Positions 1 to 7,935 of a stretch of DNA of 23,100 nucleotides are shown here, one piece after another (within the stretch, counting starts at the first letter, position 1; every line of letters begins with the position of its first letter). A program made the translations under genes and the position numbers. A model generated the notes under the pieces. The model did no database searches. It was not told the origin of the DNA and saw nothing but the letters and a program-made list of their open reading frames with translations. This DNA comes from Cyanobacteria bacterium UBA8803 (GTDB lineage: Bacteria; Cyanobacteriota; Cyanobacteriia; Cyanobacteriales; Coleofasciculaceae), in NCBI GenBank assembly GCA_003505715.1, contig DNXU01000516.1, positions 7,046-30,145 on the forward strand, given 5' to 3'.

Positions 1-1
1 G

Positions 2-69
2 TTCGGACTTCGGCGTGATCTCACCGTTGAAGCCTCACGCGGATCGAGTGAGCCTCGCCGAACTCCGAA
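2..69. repeat. Imperfect long inverted repeat (palindromic element) upstream of aroC
   Basis: The arm TTCGGACTTCGGCG (2-15) pairs with CGCCGAACTCCGAA (56-69), matching at 13 of 14 positions. Inside the 40-nt loop a second short stem pairs CTCAC (34-38) with GTGAG (48-52). The GC-rich folded element resembles small palindromic or MITE-like intergenic repeats of cyanobacteria. It could equally be the terminator or leader structure of whatever lies upstream of the window. Only the symmetry is directly seen; its family is not identified. Confidence 0.55.
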
Positions 70-172
70 GTCTACCTTCTGCCCCTGACCATGAAAATTA
101 TGGTAACAGTACCCTTGTGCAAGTCGAGATGGCTGTTAAGATTAAAATCTCTAGGGCGTCTTATCAAGGAAT

Positions 173-1267
173 ATGGGCAATAGTTTTGGGCATTTGTTTC
201 GGATTACCACTTTTGGGGAATCCCACGGCGGCGGTGTAGGGGTCATCATTGATGGCTGTCCGCCGAGATTAGAGATTTCCGCAGCAGAAATTCAAGTAGA
301 ACTCGACCGCAGACGCCCTGGACAAAGCAAAATTACGACTCCTCGTAAGGAAGCAGATGCCTGCGAAATTTTATCGGGTGTATTTGAAGGCAAAACCTTG
401 GGAACGCCCATCGCAATTCTAGTTCGCAATCAGGATACTCGTCCTCAAGATTACGATGAAATGGCGATAAAATATCGTCCTTCCCATGCAGATGCCACCT
501 ATGATGCTAAATACGGCATTCGTAACTGGCAGGGGGGGGGACGCTCTTCTGCAAGGGAAACCATTGGTAGAGTGGCAGCAGGGGCGATCGCCAAAAAAAT
601 CCTCAAACAGGTTGCTAATGTTGAAATAGTTGGCTATGTTAAGCGAATTAAAGACTTAGAGGGGGTTATTGACCCTAATGTAGTTACTATAGAACAAGTT
701 GAAAGTAATATCGTCCGTTGTCCGGATTGCGAATGTGCGGAACGGATGATAGAACTAATTGAACAAATTCGGCGGAGTGGCGATTCGATTGGCGGCGTAG
801 TCGAATGCGTTGCTCGAAATGTACCTAAAGGGTTGGGAGAGCCTGTCTTTGATAAACTAGAAGCCGATCTTGCCAAAGGGGTGATGTCCTTACCGGCGAG
901 CAAAGGGTTTGAGATTGGCTCTGGCTTTGCCGGAACTCTGCTTACTGGCTCCGAACATAACGACGAATTCTATATCGACGAAACTGGGGCAGTCCGCACG
1001 GTAAGCAACCGATCTGGTGGTATTCAGGGTGGCATTGCTAATGGGGAATCTATAATTTTGCGAGTGGCGTTTAAGCCCACTGCTACTATACGAAAAGAAC
1101 AGCGTACAGTGACCAGCGCGGGAGAAGAGACAATACTAGCGGCTAAGGGGCGTCACGACCCTTGCGTTTTACCTAGGGCAGTCCCTATGGTAGAAGCAAT
1201 GGTTGCTTTAGTATTATGCGATCACCTGTTGCGTCACCAGGGTCAGTGCCATACTTTAAAGCTTTAA
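173..1267 (+). CDS. aroC: Chorismate synthase
   Basis: Converts 5-enolpyruvylshikimate-3-phosphate to chorismate, the last step of the shikimate pathway; the family needs reduced FMN and works as a cytoplasmic tetramer. The 364-aa product has the usual length and starts with the family N-terminus, including FGESHG at residues 14-19 with the catalytic-loop histidine H18. It also carries [12 protein letters not shown] (about 103-114) followed by [12 protein letters not shown], and a C-terminal GRHDPC block. The ATG at 173 is chosen because the protein then begins exactly as family members do and AAGGA lies just upstream (166-170). A run of nine G (532-540) encodes the glycines of the GGGRSSARE motif, so a single-base slip would break the gene. 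The next gene follows after 7 bp and is probably co-transcribed. Confidence 0.97.
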   Translation: MGNSFGHLFRITTFGESHGGGVGVIIDGCPPRLEISAAEIQVELDRRRPGQSKITTPRKEADACEILSGVFEGKTLGTPIAILVRNQDTRPQDYDEMAIKYRPSHADATYDAKYGIRNWQGGGRSSARETIGRVAAGAIAKKILKQVANVEIVGYVKRIKDLEGVIDPNVVTIEQVESNIVRCPDCECAERMIELIEQIRRSGDSIGGVVECVARNVPKGLGEPVFDKLEADLAKGVMSLPASKGFEIGSGFAGTLLTGSEHNDEFYIDETGAVRTVSNRSGGIQGGIANGESIILRVAFKPTATIRKEQRTVTSAGEETILAAKGRHDPCVLPRAVPMVEAMVALVLCDHLLRHQGQCHTLKL

Positions 1268-1274
1268 ATGACCA

Positions 1275-2129
1275 ATGGAAACCAGTCCTTCCTCTGAGTT
1301 TGTAGTCCAATTCTGGGGCGTTCGGGGCAGCGTACCCTCCCCTGGAAAAGATACTGTTCGTTATGGCGGCAATACTTCCTGCGTCGAAATGCGCATCGCT
1401 GACAAGCGCCTAATTTTTGATGGCGGCACTGGCTTGCGGATGCTGGGTAAAAGTCTACAGCATCTGATGCCAATTGAAGCGTATTGGTTTTTCACGCACT
1501 ATCACTGGGATCACATTCAAGGTGTACCGTTTTTTCACCCAGCCTTTGCAGAGGGCAATACTTTACATATTCATGGGGCGGCACCGGATGGGATATCCAT
1601 GGAGCAGCATTTTAGCGAGCGTGTTTTGCACCTGAATTCTCCCGTCCCAATTAGAGATGTAGTAGCAGATTTGAAGTTCTACGACTTAGTCTGTGGGGAC
1701 ACGATGACCCTGGGTGATATTACCATTGAAACTAGCCCCCTAAATCATCCTAATGGTGCGATGGGCTATAGGGTAACCTGGCAGGGTCATTCAGCCGTGT
1801 ACTGTACCGATACCGAACATTTTTCCGATCGCCTTGATGAGAACGTGCTACATCTAGCTAGGGATGCCGAGATCCTGATTTATGATGCCATGTATACGGA
1901 CGAGGAATACCATAATTCCAAGTCTCCCAAGATCGGGTGGGGACATTCGACTTGGCAAGAAGGTGCCAAGATAGCCAAAGCGGCAGGGGTCAAGCATTTG
2001 GTGATTTTCCACCACGAGCCAAATCATACCGATGATATGCTCGATAAAATTGCTGTGGAAGTACAAGACACCTGTGAGGGTGCGTTCCTAGCCCGTGAAG
2101 GCATGATTGTTCCGGTTATTGAACGCTAA
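1275..2129 (+). CDS. Metallo-beta-lactamase-fold hydrolase (PhnP-like, FWGVRGS family)
   Basis: A 284-aa soluble protein of the metallo-beta-lactamase superfamily. FWGVRGSVPSPG (13-24) is the N-terminal signature of a widespread subfamily related to cyclic-phosphodiesterases. HYHWDH (75-80) is the metal-binding HxHxDH motif. H158 (LNHPNG), D179 (CTDTEH) and H247 (FHHEPN) fit the remaining metal ligands of a two-metal site. There is no signal peptide or membrane segment, so it should be cytoplasmic. The substrate cannot be read from the sequence; phosphodiester hydrolysis is the inference from the family. It starts 7 bp after aroC in a different frame, suggesting a two-gene transcript that ends at the hairpin after the gene. 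An ATG at 1268 is in another frame and is not the start. Confidence 0.88.
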   Translation: METSPSSEFVVQFWGVRGSVPSPGKDTVRYGGNTSCVEMRIADKRLIFDGGTGLRMLGKSLQHLMPIEAYWFFTHYHWDHIQGVPFFHPAFAEGNTLHIHGAAPDGISMEQHFSERVLHLNSPVPIRDVVADLKFYDLVCGDTMTLGDITIETSPLNHPNGAMGYRVTWQGHSAVYCTDTEHFSDRLDENVLHLARDAEILIYDAMYTDEEYHNSKSPKIGWGHSTWQEGAKIAKAAGVKHLVIFHHEPNHTDDMLDKIAVEVQDTCEGAFLAREGMIVPVIER

Positions 2130-2161
2130 AATAAATATCACTTCCCAGGTGCTTGTTACAA

Positions 2162-2194
2162 CAAACCCCCGACTGGGGTCGGGGGCAATGTTTG
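2162..2194. terminator. Bidirectional hairpin terminator
   Basis: CCCCCGAC (2166-2173) pairs perfectly with GTCGGGGG (2178-2185) around a 4-nt loop, and flanking CAAAC and GTTTG can extend the stem. It sits between two convergent genes, the metallo-hydrolase (+) and the DUF4912 gene (-). The U-tract is weak on both strands, so the Rho-independent assignment rests on stem strength and location. Confidence 0.7.
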
Positions 2195-2220
2195 GGTTTC
2201 CGTTAGTTAATTGTTATTCC

Positions 2221-3465
2221 CTATACTAGCCATTCTTGAACGGCTTCTTCTTTAGTATTGGTGTGGCGGGATGGTGTCTCGCGATTGAATTTCATATGGA
2301 TGGAGCGAGTTTGTTCGCCATCAGATGCTACAGCCATGATTGGGTAATCAATCAAACCATCCTGGAAGGACATCTGGAAGCGGAACGTACCATCAGGGTT
2401 AAGCTTGATGGGGCGTCCGCCAATGGTAACGGTGGCATCGGGTTCAGTAGCACCGTAGACAATTAACTCGGCATCGGCGACTAGCCAGAACTGACGAGGA
2501 CGGATCGGCACCGCAGATGCGGAGAAGCCCACGCCGGACATGTACATGCCTACACCAGACATACCAACCGCAGACATTGTTGGTACAGCCCACATGCCAA
2601 CTCCAGAGGGGAAGATATAGGAGCTAACAGCTTGCTGAGGAACCATGGAGCCAGGGACATGCTGCATGGAGCCAAACAGAGAACCGGCAACCCGCTGGGC
2701 TTCAGCAGATTTGGCCATACCGAAGATTTCGTCGTAAATGGGATTAGCAGCAGCCGCAACAGGCATCCGCTTGCTGGGGGGAACTAGTTCGTAGACAGTC
2801 TTGCCGCACAGATCTTCCTCCCAGTTAACGGTGAGGAAGTGGTCTTCAATCCAGTCGCTGGGATAGACGGGGGGAACGTGGACTGGTTTGGAACGAGCTA
2901 GCACTAACCAGCGACCATCGGCGCAACGATACCCGATGTCAACTACATAATCGCGATCGCTAACCGGAATAGGCAAATACCACTCCCGTGCTAGCTCGTC
3001 ACAAGGATATTCTTGAATGCTATGGGGGCTTTGATAGTCGAGGTTAATATCGGTAACATCATAAATCCGTAGCGCTAGTTGTTGTCCTCCCTGACGCCGC
3101 AGATCTTCTTTATGATCGTTGGGAATATCCCAATAGGTATAAGCCCATTGGGGATCGCGGGGCATTAACACAATGCGGCTTTCACCGTAGCCACCTGGCA
3201 GATCAGCTAATCCTTCATCCACAGAGGCTAAAGTACCGCCGGTGCGATCCTCTTGACCTAATTCAAATTTTGATGCTTCCACTTCTGATTGTGCCTCCAC
3301 TGTATGAGATGGACTGGTTGATATTTTTGTGTGTTGAATCTTTTGAATTTCCGCCAGCAACTGCGCCTTGCGCATCCGGCTGTAACGAGAGACGCCATAG
3401 GCACTGGCAACTCTACGCAGCTGCCGTAATGTCATCTCTTCTAAAGGTGGGCGTTCTTTTGCCAT
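2221..3465 (-). CDS. DUF4912 domain-containing protein with N-terminal SAP/Rho-N-like domain
   Basis: A 414-aa protein of unknown function. Residues 6-42 form a short helical SAP/Rho-N-like module (LRQLRRVASAYGVSRYSRM), a fold that often binds nucleic acid. Residues about 97-215 match DUF4912, including IVLMPRDPQWAYTYWDIP and the aromatic-rich strand region that follows. Residues 285-318 are a low-complexity stretch rich in Gly, Met, Val and Ser. Residues 325-396 look like a small beta-sandwich, as often follows DUF4912. There is no signal peptide or membrane helix. The gene converges with the metallo-hydrolase and shares its terminator. It stands next to envelope genes but has its own upstream region, so a functional link is not established. 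Confidence 0.85.
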   Translation of the reverse strand: MAKERPPLEEMTLRQLRRVASAYGVSRYSRMRKAQLLAEIQKIQHTKISTSPSHTVEAQSEVEASKFELGQEDRTGGTLASVDEGLADLPGGYGESRIVLMPRDPQWAYTYWDIPNDHKEDLRRQGGQQLALRIYDVTDINLDYQSPHSIQEYPCDELAREWYLPIPVSDRDYVVDIGYRCADGRWLVLARSKPVHVPPVYPSDWIEDHFLTVNWEEDLCGKTVYELVPPSKRMPVAAAANPIYDEIFGMAKSAEAQRVAGSLFGSMQHVPGSMVPQQAVSSYIFPSGVGMWAVPTMSAVGMSGVGMYMSGVGFSASAVPIRPRQFWLVADAELIVYGATEPDATVTIGGRPIKLNPDGTFRFQMSFQDGLIDYPIMAVASDGEQTRSIHMKFNRETPSRHTNTKEEAVQEWLV

Positions 3466-3938
3466 GATGTGTGCTCTCCAATTGCTAGGACGGCGGTTAT
3501 ATTTACTCCTGATGAATCAAAAATGTTGGCTGTGGTACAACATCATCCAGTTGCTGAAGTTAGGTTTGCTCTCAGCATTAGGCTGCGATTGGCAAAGTTC
3601 AAGTTTTGCTTGGCTTATGCCAGTACCGTTTGGGCAATCGCTACAGGCGATCGTCATTCATGCAGGGATCTGGGGTCGAGCCAGCCGTCAATAATCTCAG
3701 AAATCCTGAAAATCAGTTTTTCTTCGGGATCGCCTTATTCATTTATGTAACAGAAAAGTTTTGGTCTAGGTCAAGGGGTAGATCGGGCTATTTATGATGA
3801 ATTGACGAATTTACAAGCAAGCTGGGGATCAATATGTCATCATTTATTGACAATAGGGCGCGATAGGGAGAAGGCACACAAGAGAGAAGGGAGTGAAATA
3901 CTCCCTTCTCCTTCTCTATAGCTGCATAGCTGCCTTTC
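3466..3938. other. Intergenic region without a convincing gene
   Basis: A 473-bp gap between the DUF4912 start and the LCP gene stop, both on the minus strand. It must hold the DUF4912 promoter. Plus-strand open frames near 3469-3750 and 3606-3797 have no recognisable motif, no ribosome-binding site and overlap each other, so I do not call them. The only strong structure is the hairpin at 3884-3910. Confidence 0.6.
3884..3910 (-). terminator. Hairpin terminator of the LCP gene
   Basis: GAGAAGGGAGT (3884-3894) and ACTCCCTTCTC (3900-3910) form a perfect 11-bp stem with a 5-nt loop, 28 bp past the stop of the LCP gene. On the minus strand the stem is followed by a moderately T-rich TCTTGTGTG tract. 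The position and perfect stem make this the likely end of that transcript. Confidence 0.7.
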
Positions 3939-5348
3939 TTAAAAGCCCAGAAACCGACCTTCTCCAAAGGCTTGTTTTAGCCAGTCTTTACCCAGCTGTA
4001 TCGTGACATCTGAACCAAGAGAACCAGTACTTTCAATCCGCACCTCTCCAAATCCTAAATCAGCACGGATGGTACTAGCGCTGCTGTCATCTCCTTGCTG
4101 GGCAACGATGCGCGTGACTCGCAAAGGCTCCTTCCAAGGCTCGTCAACGTAAACATTGCGGTAGCCAGCTTCCCGCAGCTTGTTAAGCAGTTCTTGCACG
4201 GCTTCTGGCTCGCCAGTGCTATCTTGAATCGCTACCCGCAGAGATTCCGGAGCGATATCTGAAGAATCGGTATAGCCTTGGTCGAAGTATTGAGCCATCA
4301 TCTGCTGAATCCTTTGGCGATCCGGCAGCCAGTAACTCACCTCATGCTGACCATTGTTGCTAAAGCGTCCCGGCACCATCAGCATTTGTACATCTGAGCG
4401 TTTGGTCTGAACGCCAAACCCCACTAAAGCCACAAGTTCTTCTACGCTTAAGTTCGTGTCAATGTGAGACTGAATGACCGAGATAATTTTGGGTAATCGG
4501 GCCAGAGTAGTGGGGTTAAGCGTCTGCTCCATCAACGCCCTCATCAGGACTTGCTGCCGCTGTACCCGACCGACATCGCCATACTTGTCGTAGCGAAACC
4601 GTAAAAACTGTAGCGCTTGATCGCCATTGAGGTGCTGTTTGCCTTCCTTCAAATCGATATAAAGATGCTGAGAATCATCTTTATATTTCATATCCTTGGG
4701 AACATATACAGTGACGCCCCCTAAGGCATCTACCAACTTTTCGACCCCTTGGACGTTCACCCGAATGTAACGGTCAACCCCTATCCCGCCCAGAAGTTCG
4801 CTGGCTGCCTTAGCCGTCAGCGCTGGCCCTCCGTGGTAATTGGCTGCGTTGATTTTGGTGAGACCTTGTCCTTCCACATGGGTTTGGGTATCGCGAGGAA
4901 TTGAGAGAACCGTCACCTTCTGAGCCTCCGGATCGAACCGCAGCAGCAGCATCGTATCAGCTAGACCCTCGAAGGAGTTAACCAAAGCATGGTATCCCTC
5001 GTTTTGATCTTGAGGTTGATCTAGGTCAGAGGTGAGAACTTTGACGCCTAAAACTAAGATATTGACTGGTCGAGTTAGCTCCGGCAATCGCATACTGCTG
5101 CGGGCAATTTTTCCCCCTTTGGCAAATATTGCGGCTTCGGCAGGGCTGAGCTGACTTTGAAGTAACGGCATACTAGATAATGATACTGCCAGCATTGCCC
5201 CTGCCGTCGCTGACAACATCGCTACACCAGTAAAGCCCAACCAAAGCCAGAGCCAATGCCCTCGCTTGCCCTTAACAGGCTTTTTCTTCACTGGCTGAGT
5301 CTTTTTCTGCCCCTGAAGGGGTTGTTCATAAGTTTTTCGAGCTGGCAC
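3939..5348 (-). CDS. LytR-CpsA-Psr (LCP) family cell-envelope glycopolymer transferase
   Basis: LCP proteins transfer lipid-linked glycopolymers onto peptidoglycan or protein at the outer face of the cytoplasmic membrane. The 469-aa product has a basic cytoplasmic N-terminus (1-32), one membrane helix (33-58) and an extracytoplasmic LCP domain from about 94 to 275. That domain has D131 in GLADTMLLL, R152 in LSIPRDTQ, and the arginine cluster RFRYDKYGDVGRVQRQQ (250-266); these match the family's pyrophosphate and metal-binding residues. Residues 369-455 form a LytR C-terminal domain (VAIQDSTGEPEAVQELLNKL). Topology and both domains are clear. The exact glycopolymer substrate is unknown. The neighbouring peptidoglycan-binding gene agrees with an envelope role. 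Confidence 0.93.
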   Translation of the reverse strand: MPARKTYEQPLQGQKKTQPVKKKPVKGKRGHWLWLWLGFTGVAMLSATAGAMLAVSLSSMPLLQSQLSPAEAAIFAKGGKIARSSMRLPELTRPVNILVLGVKVLTSDLDQPQDQNEGYHALVNSFEGLADTMLLLRFDPEAQKVTVLSIPRDTQTHVEGQGLTKINAANYHGGPALTAKAASELLGGIGVDRYIRVNVQGVEKLVDALGGVTVYVPKDMKYKDDSQHLYIDLKEGKQHLNGDQALQFLRFRYDKYGDVGRVQRQQVLMRALMEQTLNPTTLARLPKIISVIQSHIDTNLSVEELVALVGFGVQTKRSDVQMLMVPGRFSNNGQHEVSYWLPDRQRIQQMMAQYFDQGYTDSSDIAPESLRVAIQDSTGEPEAVQELLNKLREAGYRNVYVDEPWKEPLRVTRIVAQQGDDSSASTIRADLGFGEVRIESTGSLGSDVTIQLGKDWLKQAFGEGRFLGF

Positions 5349-5598
5349 TTGGCTTCCTCACACACATGCAATAGGGATAGGAATTGGCAGGAGATAACTC
5401 ACCGACCTACTAAAATGCTTAACCCTGACTTGTAATATTGAGTGGTTAACTAATGAAACACTCATATCAGTTTTTCTGACCTTTTGCGGCACAACCAGGG
5501 AAATACTGGGAAATATTTGAGCATTCTCCCCATCAATCCCCAACGATCCCGTACCGCTTCACTCCGAGGCGGCAAGATGGATATGCTTAAATCTTTTA

Positions 5599-5973
5599 CT
5601 AGGATAAATGCTGGCGCACAGTTCCTTCAGCAACTCGACTAAGCCCGGGCAGACGTGGTGACTTACCCTGCCACAAACGGATCATCAACCCAACACTCAC
5701 TAAAAAATAACCAGAGGTGAGCATAGCATTAATAAATAATAGGCGCAGGTTCCAGAACTCTGACAGCTGCGCCCCTGACAACAATAAAATGTACCCTAGC
5801 AGCCAACCGAAAGCCAAGGTCACTGACAAACGACTTACAGCTTGTTGTTCCCGCGTCCCTTGGCGGCGGTAGAGCGTCCACAGTGCCGGAAAAAAACCAA
5901 TGACTGGCGCTAGGTAAACTAATAACTGCAAGTGGTTTAGCTCTTGATTTTCTAAGGGATCGGATTCTTTCAT
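5599..5973 (-). CDS. Three-helix membrane protein, conserved hypothetical
   Basis: With the start placed at the ATG at 5973 the product is 124 aa. A longer frame to 6015 would need a TTG start and adds residues with no membrane-protein character. Three hydrophobic helices are visible at about 15-33 (LQLLVYLAPVIGFFPALW), 48-68 and 78-100, separated by a basic loop (YRRQGTREQQ). A cytoplasmic C-terminal tail rich in Arg follows. The pattern loosely recalls small DUF4870/Tic20-like proteins, but the match is too weak to name a family. It lies between the LCP and peptidoglycan-binding genes on the same strand. No clear ribosome-binding site precedes the start. Confidence 0.7.
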   Translation of the reverse strand: MKESDPLENQELNHLQLLVYLAPVIGFFPALWTLYRRQGTREQQAVSRLSVTLAFGWLLGYILLLSGAQLSEFWNLRLLFINAMLTSGYFLVSVGLMIRLWQGKSPRLPGLSRVAEGTVRQHLS

Positions 5974-6141
5974 CGTGGTTAGGGGGAATGCACAATCGGG
6001 AACGGGGAGTAGCAAATCATTATGTTAAATCAACCTCTTCTCCCCCACTCCCTAGCATAGCGAACTGTTTCTTTTTGCTTAAAGCTTGAGTAAGCCATGC
6101 GATATCGTTTCCCCGTTCACCACTCCTGACTCCAGCTGGTC

Positions 6142-7359
6142 TCAGTCCAAACCCAGAGCTTTCCAGGTTTTTTGACCGACCACACCATCGGCTTCTAGAC
6201 CGTTAGCCTTCTGAAACGCTCTGACTGCTGATTTGGTTCCTAAACCAAAAACACCATCAATAGTGCCAGGGTTATATCCCTTCTCTTGCAACTTTTTCTG
6301 AAGTTGCTTCACCAATGGCCCGCTGGAGCCTTCTTTTAAAAGTGTTAGTGAACCCGTACCTAAAACCTGTTGTTGGGTTTTCATGAGATCGTCTCCTGCA
6401 ATCACCGTTGTGTAGAAGACATAACTTTTATTAGCCTGGTAGCGCCGATCTTTCTTGATCAGTCTCATAAACTGGCGGTGTCCCTCACGGGTGCGGCCAA
6501 CTAAGCAACCTGCACTGGCAACCGAGACGTTATTTTGGGGTAAGTCGTAACCCCAGTGCTGATTGACTGCAAAGTACCCAGTATCGAGTTTGTCGCCACC
6601 ACGCTTGAAATCCTTATTGAAATCTCGGTGTACTGTAATTGCCCCCCCTGTCTGCACTAAGGCTTCATGACGGTCGGCGTTGCCGTGCATTCCAATCTGC
6701 CAAGCTTTATATTGACCGAATTTAATGCGGGCAGCCCCGCCAGGGTTCATCGGGTTATAGGTGTAACGAGAACCCGGTTCGGTCGTGGCTTCCCAGTTAC
6801 CGACGATGGAGGGAACCCCATCCAGAATTTGAATCACAAAGCGGCGGTCATTAAAACAGTTAGGAGGATCGCTGTTGAGGGAACCGTCAGCGTTCATCCC
6901 CTCTACGTAAACGATATTATAATGTCCAACGCCTTGAAAAATTTGATAGCCTTTGCTCTGCATGTACTTGATTATAATGCTCGCTAGGTCGTTACCCAGC
7001 TTGAGTCCAGGAGGGGGTAATTCTTCTGGTTTGGTTTCAATCAGCTCTTTGGCAGTAGCAGGGCCGAGATAGTCTGGCTCGTTACACTTCATCAAGGTTT
7101 GAAATTCTTTCACTGCTGCTGCTGAAACCGGACCAAAGTCCCCATTGGCGGGTGGATCTAAAAGCTTTAAGTTGACTAGCAACATCTGGATCTGGGTGGC
7201 GAGTTCTTTGTCACCCGCGATCGCATTCATCGTCAATCTCAGATCATTTTTAATGATGTCTTGTAGCTTCATGGTATTAGGACAATAGAGTTTGTAGTTG
7301 CAGCCATTAGTGCCGCAGCATTCTGGGGAGTTCCCCAAAAAAAAAGTATCTGTATCCAT
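6142..7359 (-). CDS. Protein with two peptidoglycan-binding domains and an L,D-transpeptidase-like core
   Basis: A 405-aa protein. Residues about 50-110 form a first, divergent PG_binding_1 domain and residues 345-403 a canonical one (GTIDGVFGLGTKSAVRAFQK). The core (about 120-325) contains QHWG (267-270) and SVASAGCLVGR (279-289). A histidine upstream of S-x-GC-x-x-x-R resembles the active site of YkuD-type L,D-transpeptidases or related cell-wall enzymes; that function is inferred. No signal peptide is seen. Instead the N-terminus is cysteine-rich (C14, C15, C20, C26). An alternative start is M30 at 7272, which would remove it. A run of nine A (7337-7345; T9 in the coding strand) lies within the first ten codons and could shift the frame. 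Neither start has a good Shine-Dalgarno sequence. Confidence 0.85.
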   Translation of the reverse strand: MDTDTFFLGNSPECCGTNGCNYKLYCPNTMKLQDIIKNDLRLTMNAIAGDKELATQIQMLLVNLKLLDPPANGDFGPVSAAAVKEFQTLMKCNEPDYLGPATAKELIETKPEELPPPGLKLGNDLASIIIKYMQSKGYQIFQGVGHYNIVYVEGMNADGSLNSDPPNCFNDRRFVIQILDGVPSIVGNWEATTEPGSRYTYNPMNPGGAARIKFGQYKAWQIGMHGNADRHEALVQTGGAITVHRDFNKDFKRGGDKLDTGYFAVNQHWGYDLPQNNVSVASAGCLVGRTREGHRQFMRLIKKDRRYQANKSYVFYTTVIAGDDLMKTQQQVLGTGSLTLLKEGSSGPLVKQLQKKLQEKGYNPGTIDGVFGLGTKSAVRAFQKANGLEADGVVGQKTWKALGLD

Positions 7360-7584
7360 GTAGGGGTGAGTCGCTACTTAAATATAGTAGTAGCAGCGAC
7401 AACATCACTCGACTCGCCCTAATTGGCTGGATACTTTATTTTTTGGAACTTCCCTGGAGGGTGAGCATAGCCTTGGATGTTACCACAAAGCAATGGCCTA
7501 GATGGGGCAGGTGTTAACAAATATTGCTCAATCTTCTAGAACCTTTAAGATAAGAGTTTGACGTTGAACGATAAGGTAAGGTTT

Positions 7585-7791
7585 ATGGATACTCAGATCA
7601 ACTTCATTCTAAAAGTCTTAATCCTTTCGGTTGGGATTTCCGTATTGATTAAGTACGGGGGACCGAGCTTACCCATTGATCCAACCACGGCTAACGCCCT
7701 GATTGGTATCCTGGCACCTACCTTCATACTAGCGATCGCACTTTTGTGGCGGGTGCGGAACTATGGGCAGGGAATAGGGAATAGGGAATAG
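7585..7791 (+). CDS. Small two-helix membrane protein, hypothetical
   Basis: A 68-aa protein with helices at about 7-24 (FILKVLILSVGISVLIKY) and 36-55 (ALIGILAPTFILAIALLW). The ATG at 7585 is preferred over an in-frame TTG at 7558 because the purine-rich AAGGTAAGG lies just before it. Membrane location is clear and function unknown. The last six residues (GIGNRE) and the stop codon are encoded by three tandem GGAATAG heptamers, so the native C-terminus has been overwritten or extended by the repeat. Confidence 0.7.
   Translation: MDTQINFILKVLILSVGISVLIKYGGPSLPIDPTTANALIGILAPTFILAIALLWRVRNYGQGIGNRE
7771..7791 (+). repeat. Heptamer array (3 x GGAATAG) containing a stop codon
   Basis: Three perfect GGAATAG units; the last three bases are the TAG stop of the small membrane protein gene. 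A degenerate fourth unit (GGAGAGA) follows. This is a short tandemly repeated repetitive (STRR) sequence of the cyanobacterial type. Confidence 0.85.
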
Positions 7792-7900
7792 GGAGAGAGG
7801 TTCACCAATTCCGCAACCTCAACTGGCACAATCGGTTTTCTGGGAATGGGTAATCGGAAATTGTTAACTTTTAATACAGAGGCTAGGTAAAAAAACTCTT

Positions 7901-7935
7901 CCCACTCCCCACTCCCCATCACCCATTCCCTAGCC
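7901..7935. repeat. Heptamer array abutting the SLH-protein stop codon
   Basis: Units CCCACTC, CCCACTC, CCCATCA, CCCATTC and CCTAGCC run without a gap up to the base before the stop codon of the minus-strand SLH gene (7936-7938). The period is seven, as in the other arrays of the window. Confidence 0.75.

Noticed and set aside
15..239. Open frame overlapping the aroC start
   Set aside because: It overlaps the palindromic repeat and the first codons of aroC, has no motif and no ribosome-binding site.
3469..3750. 93-codon plus-strand frame in the gap after the DUF4912 gene
   Set aside because: No recognisable domain, no Shine-Dalgarno sequence, overlapping alternative frames of similar length, and it starts in the DUF4912 promoter region.
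5358..5543. 61-codon minus-strand frame upstream of the LCP gene
   Set aside because: Composition is not protein-like, with no motif; it lies in what is probably the LCP promoter region.
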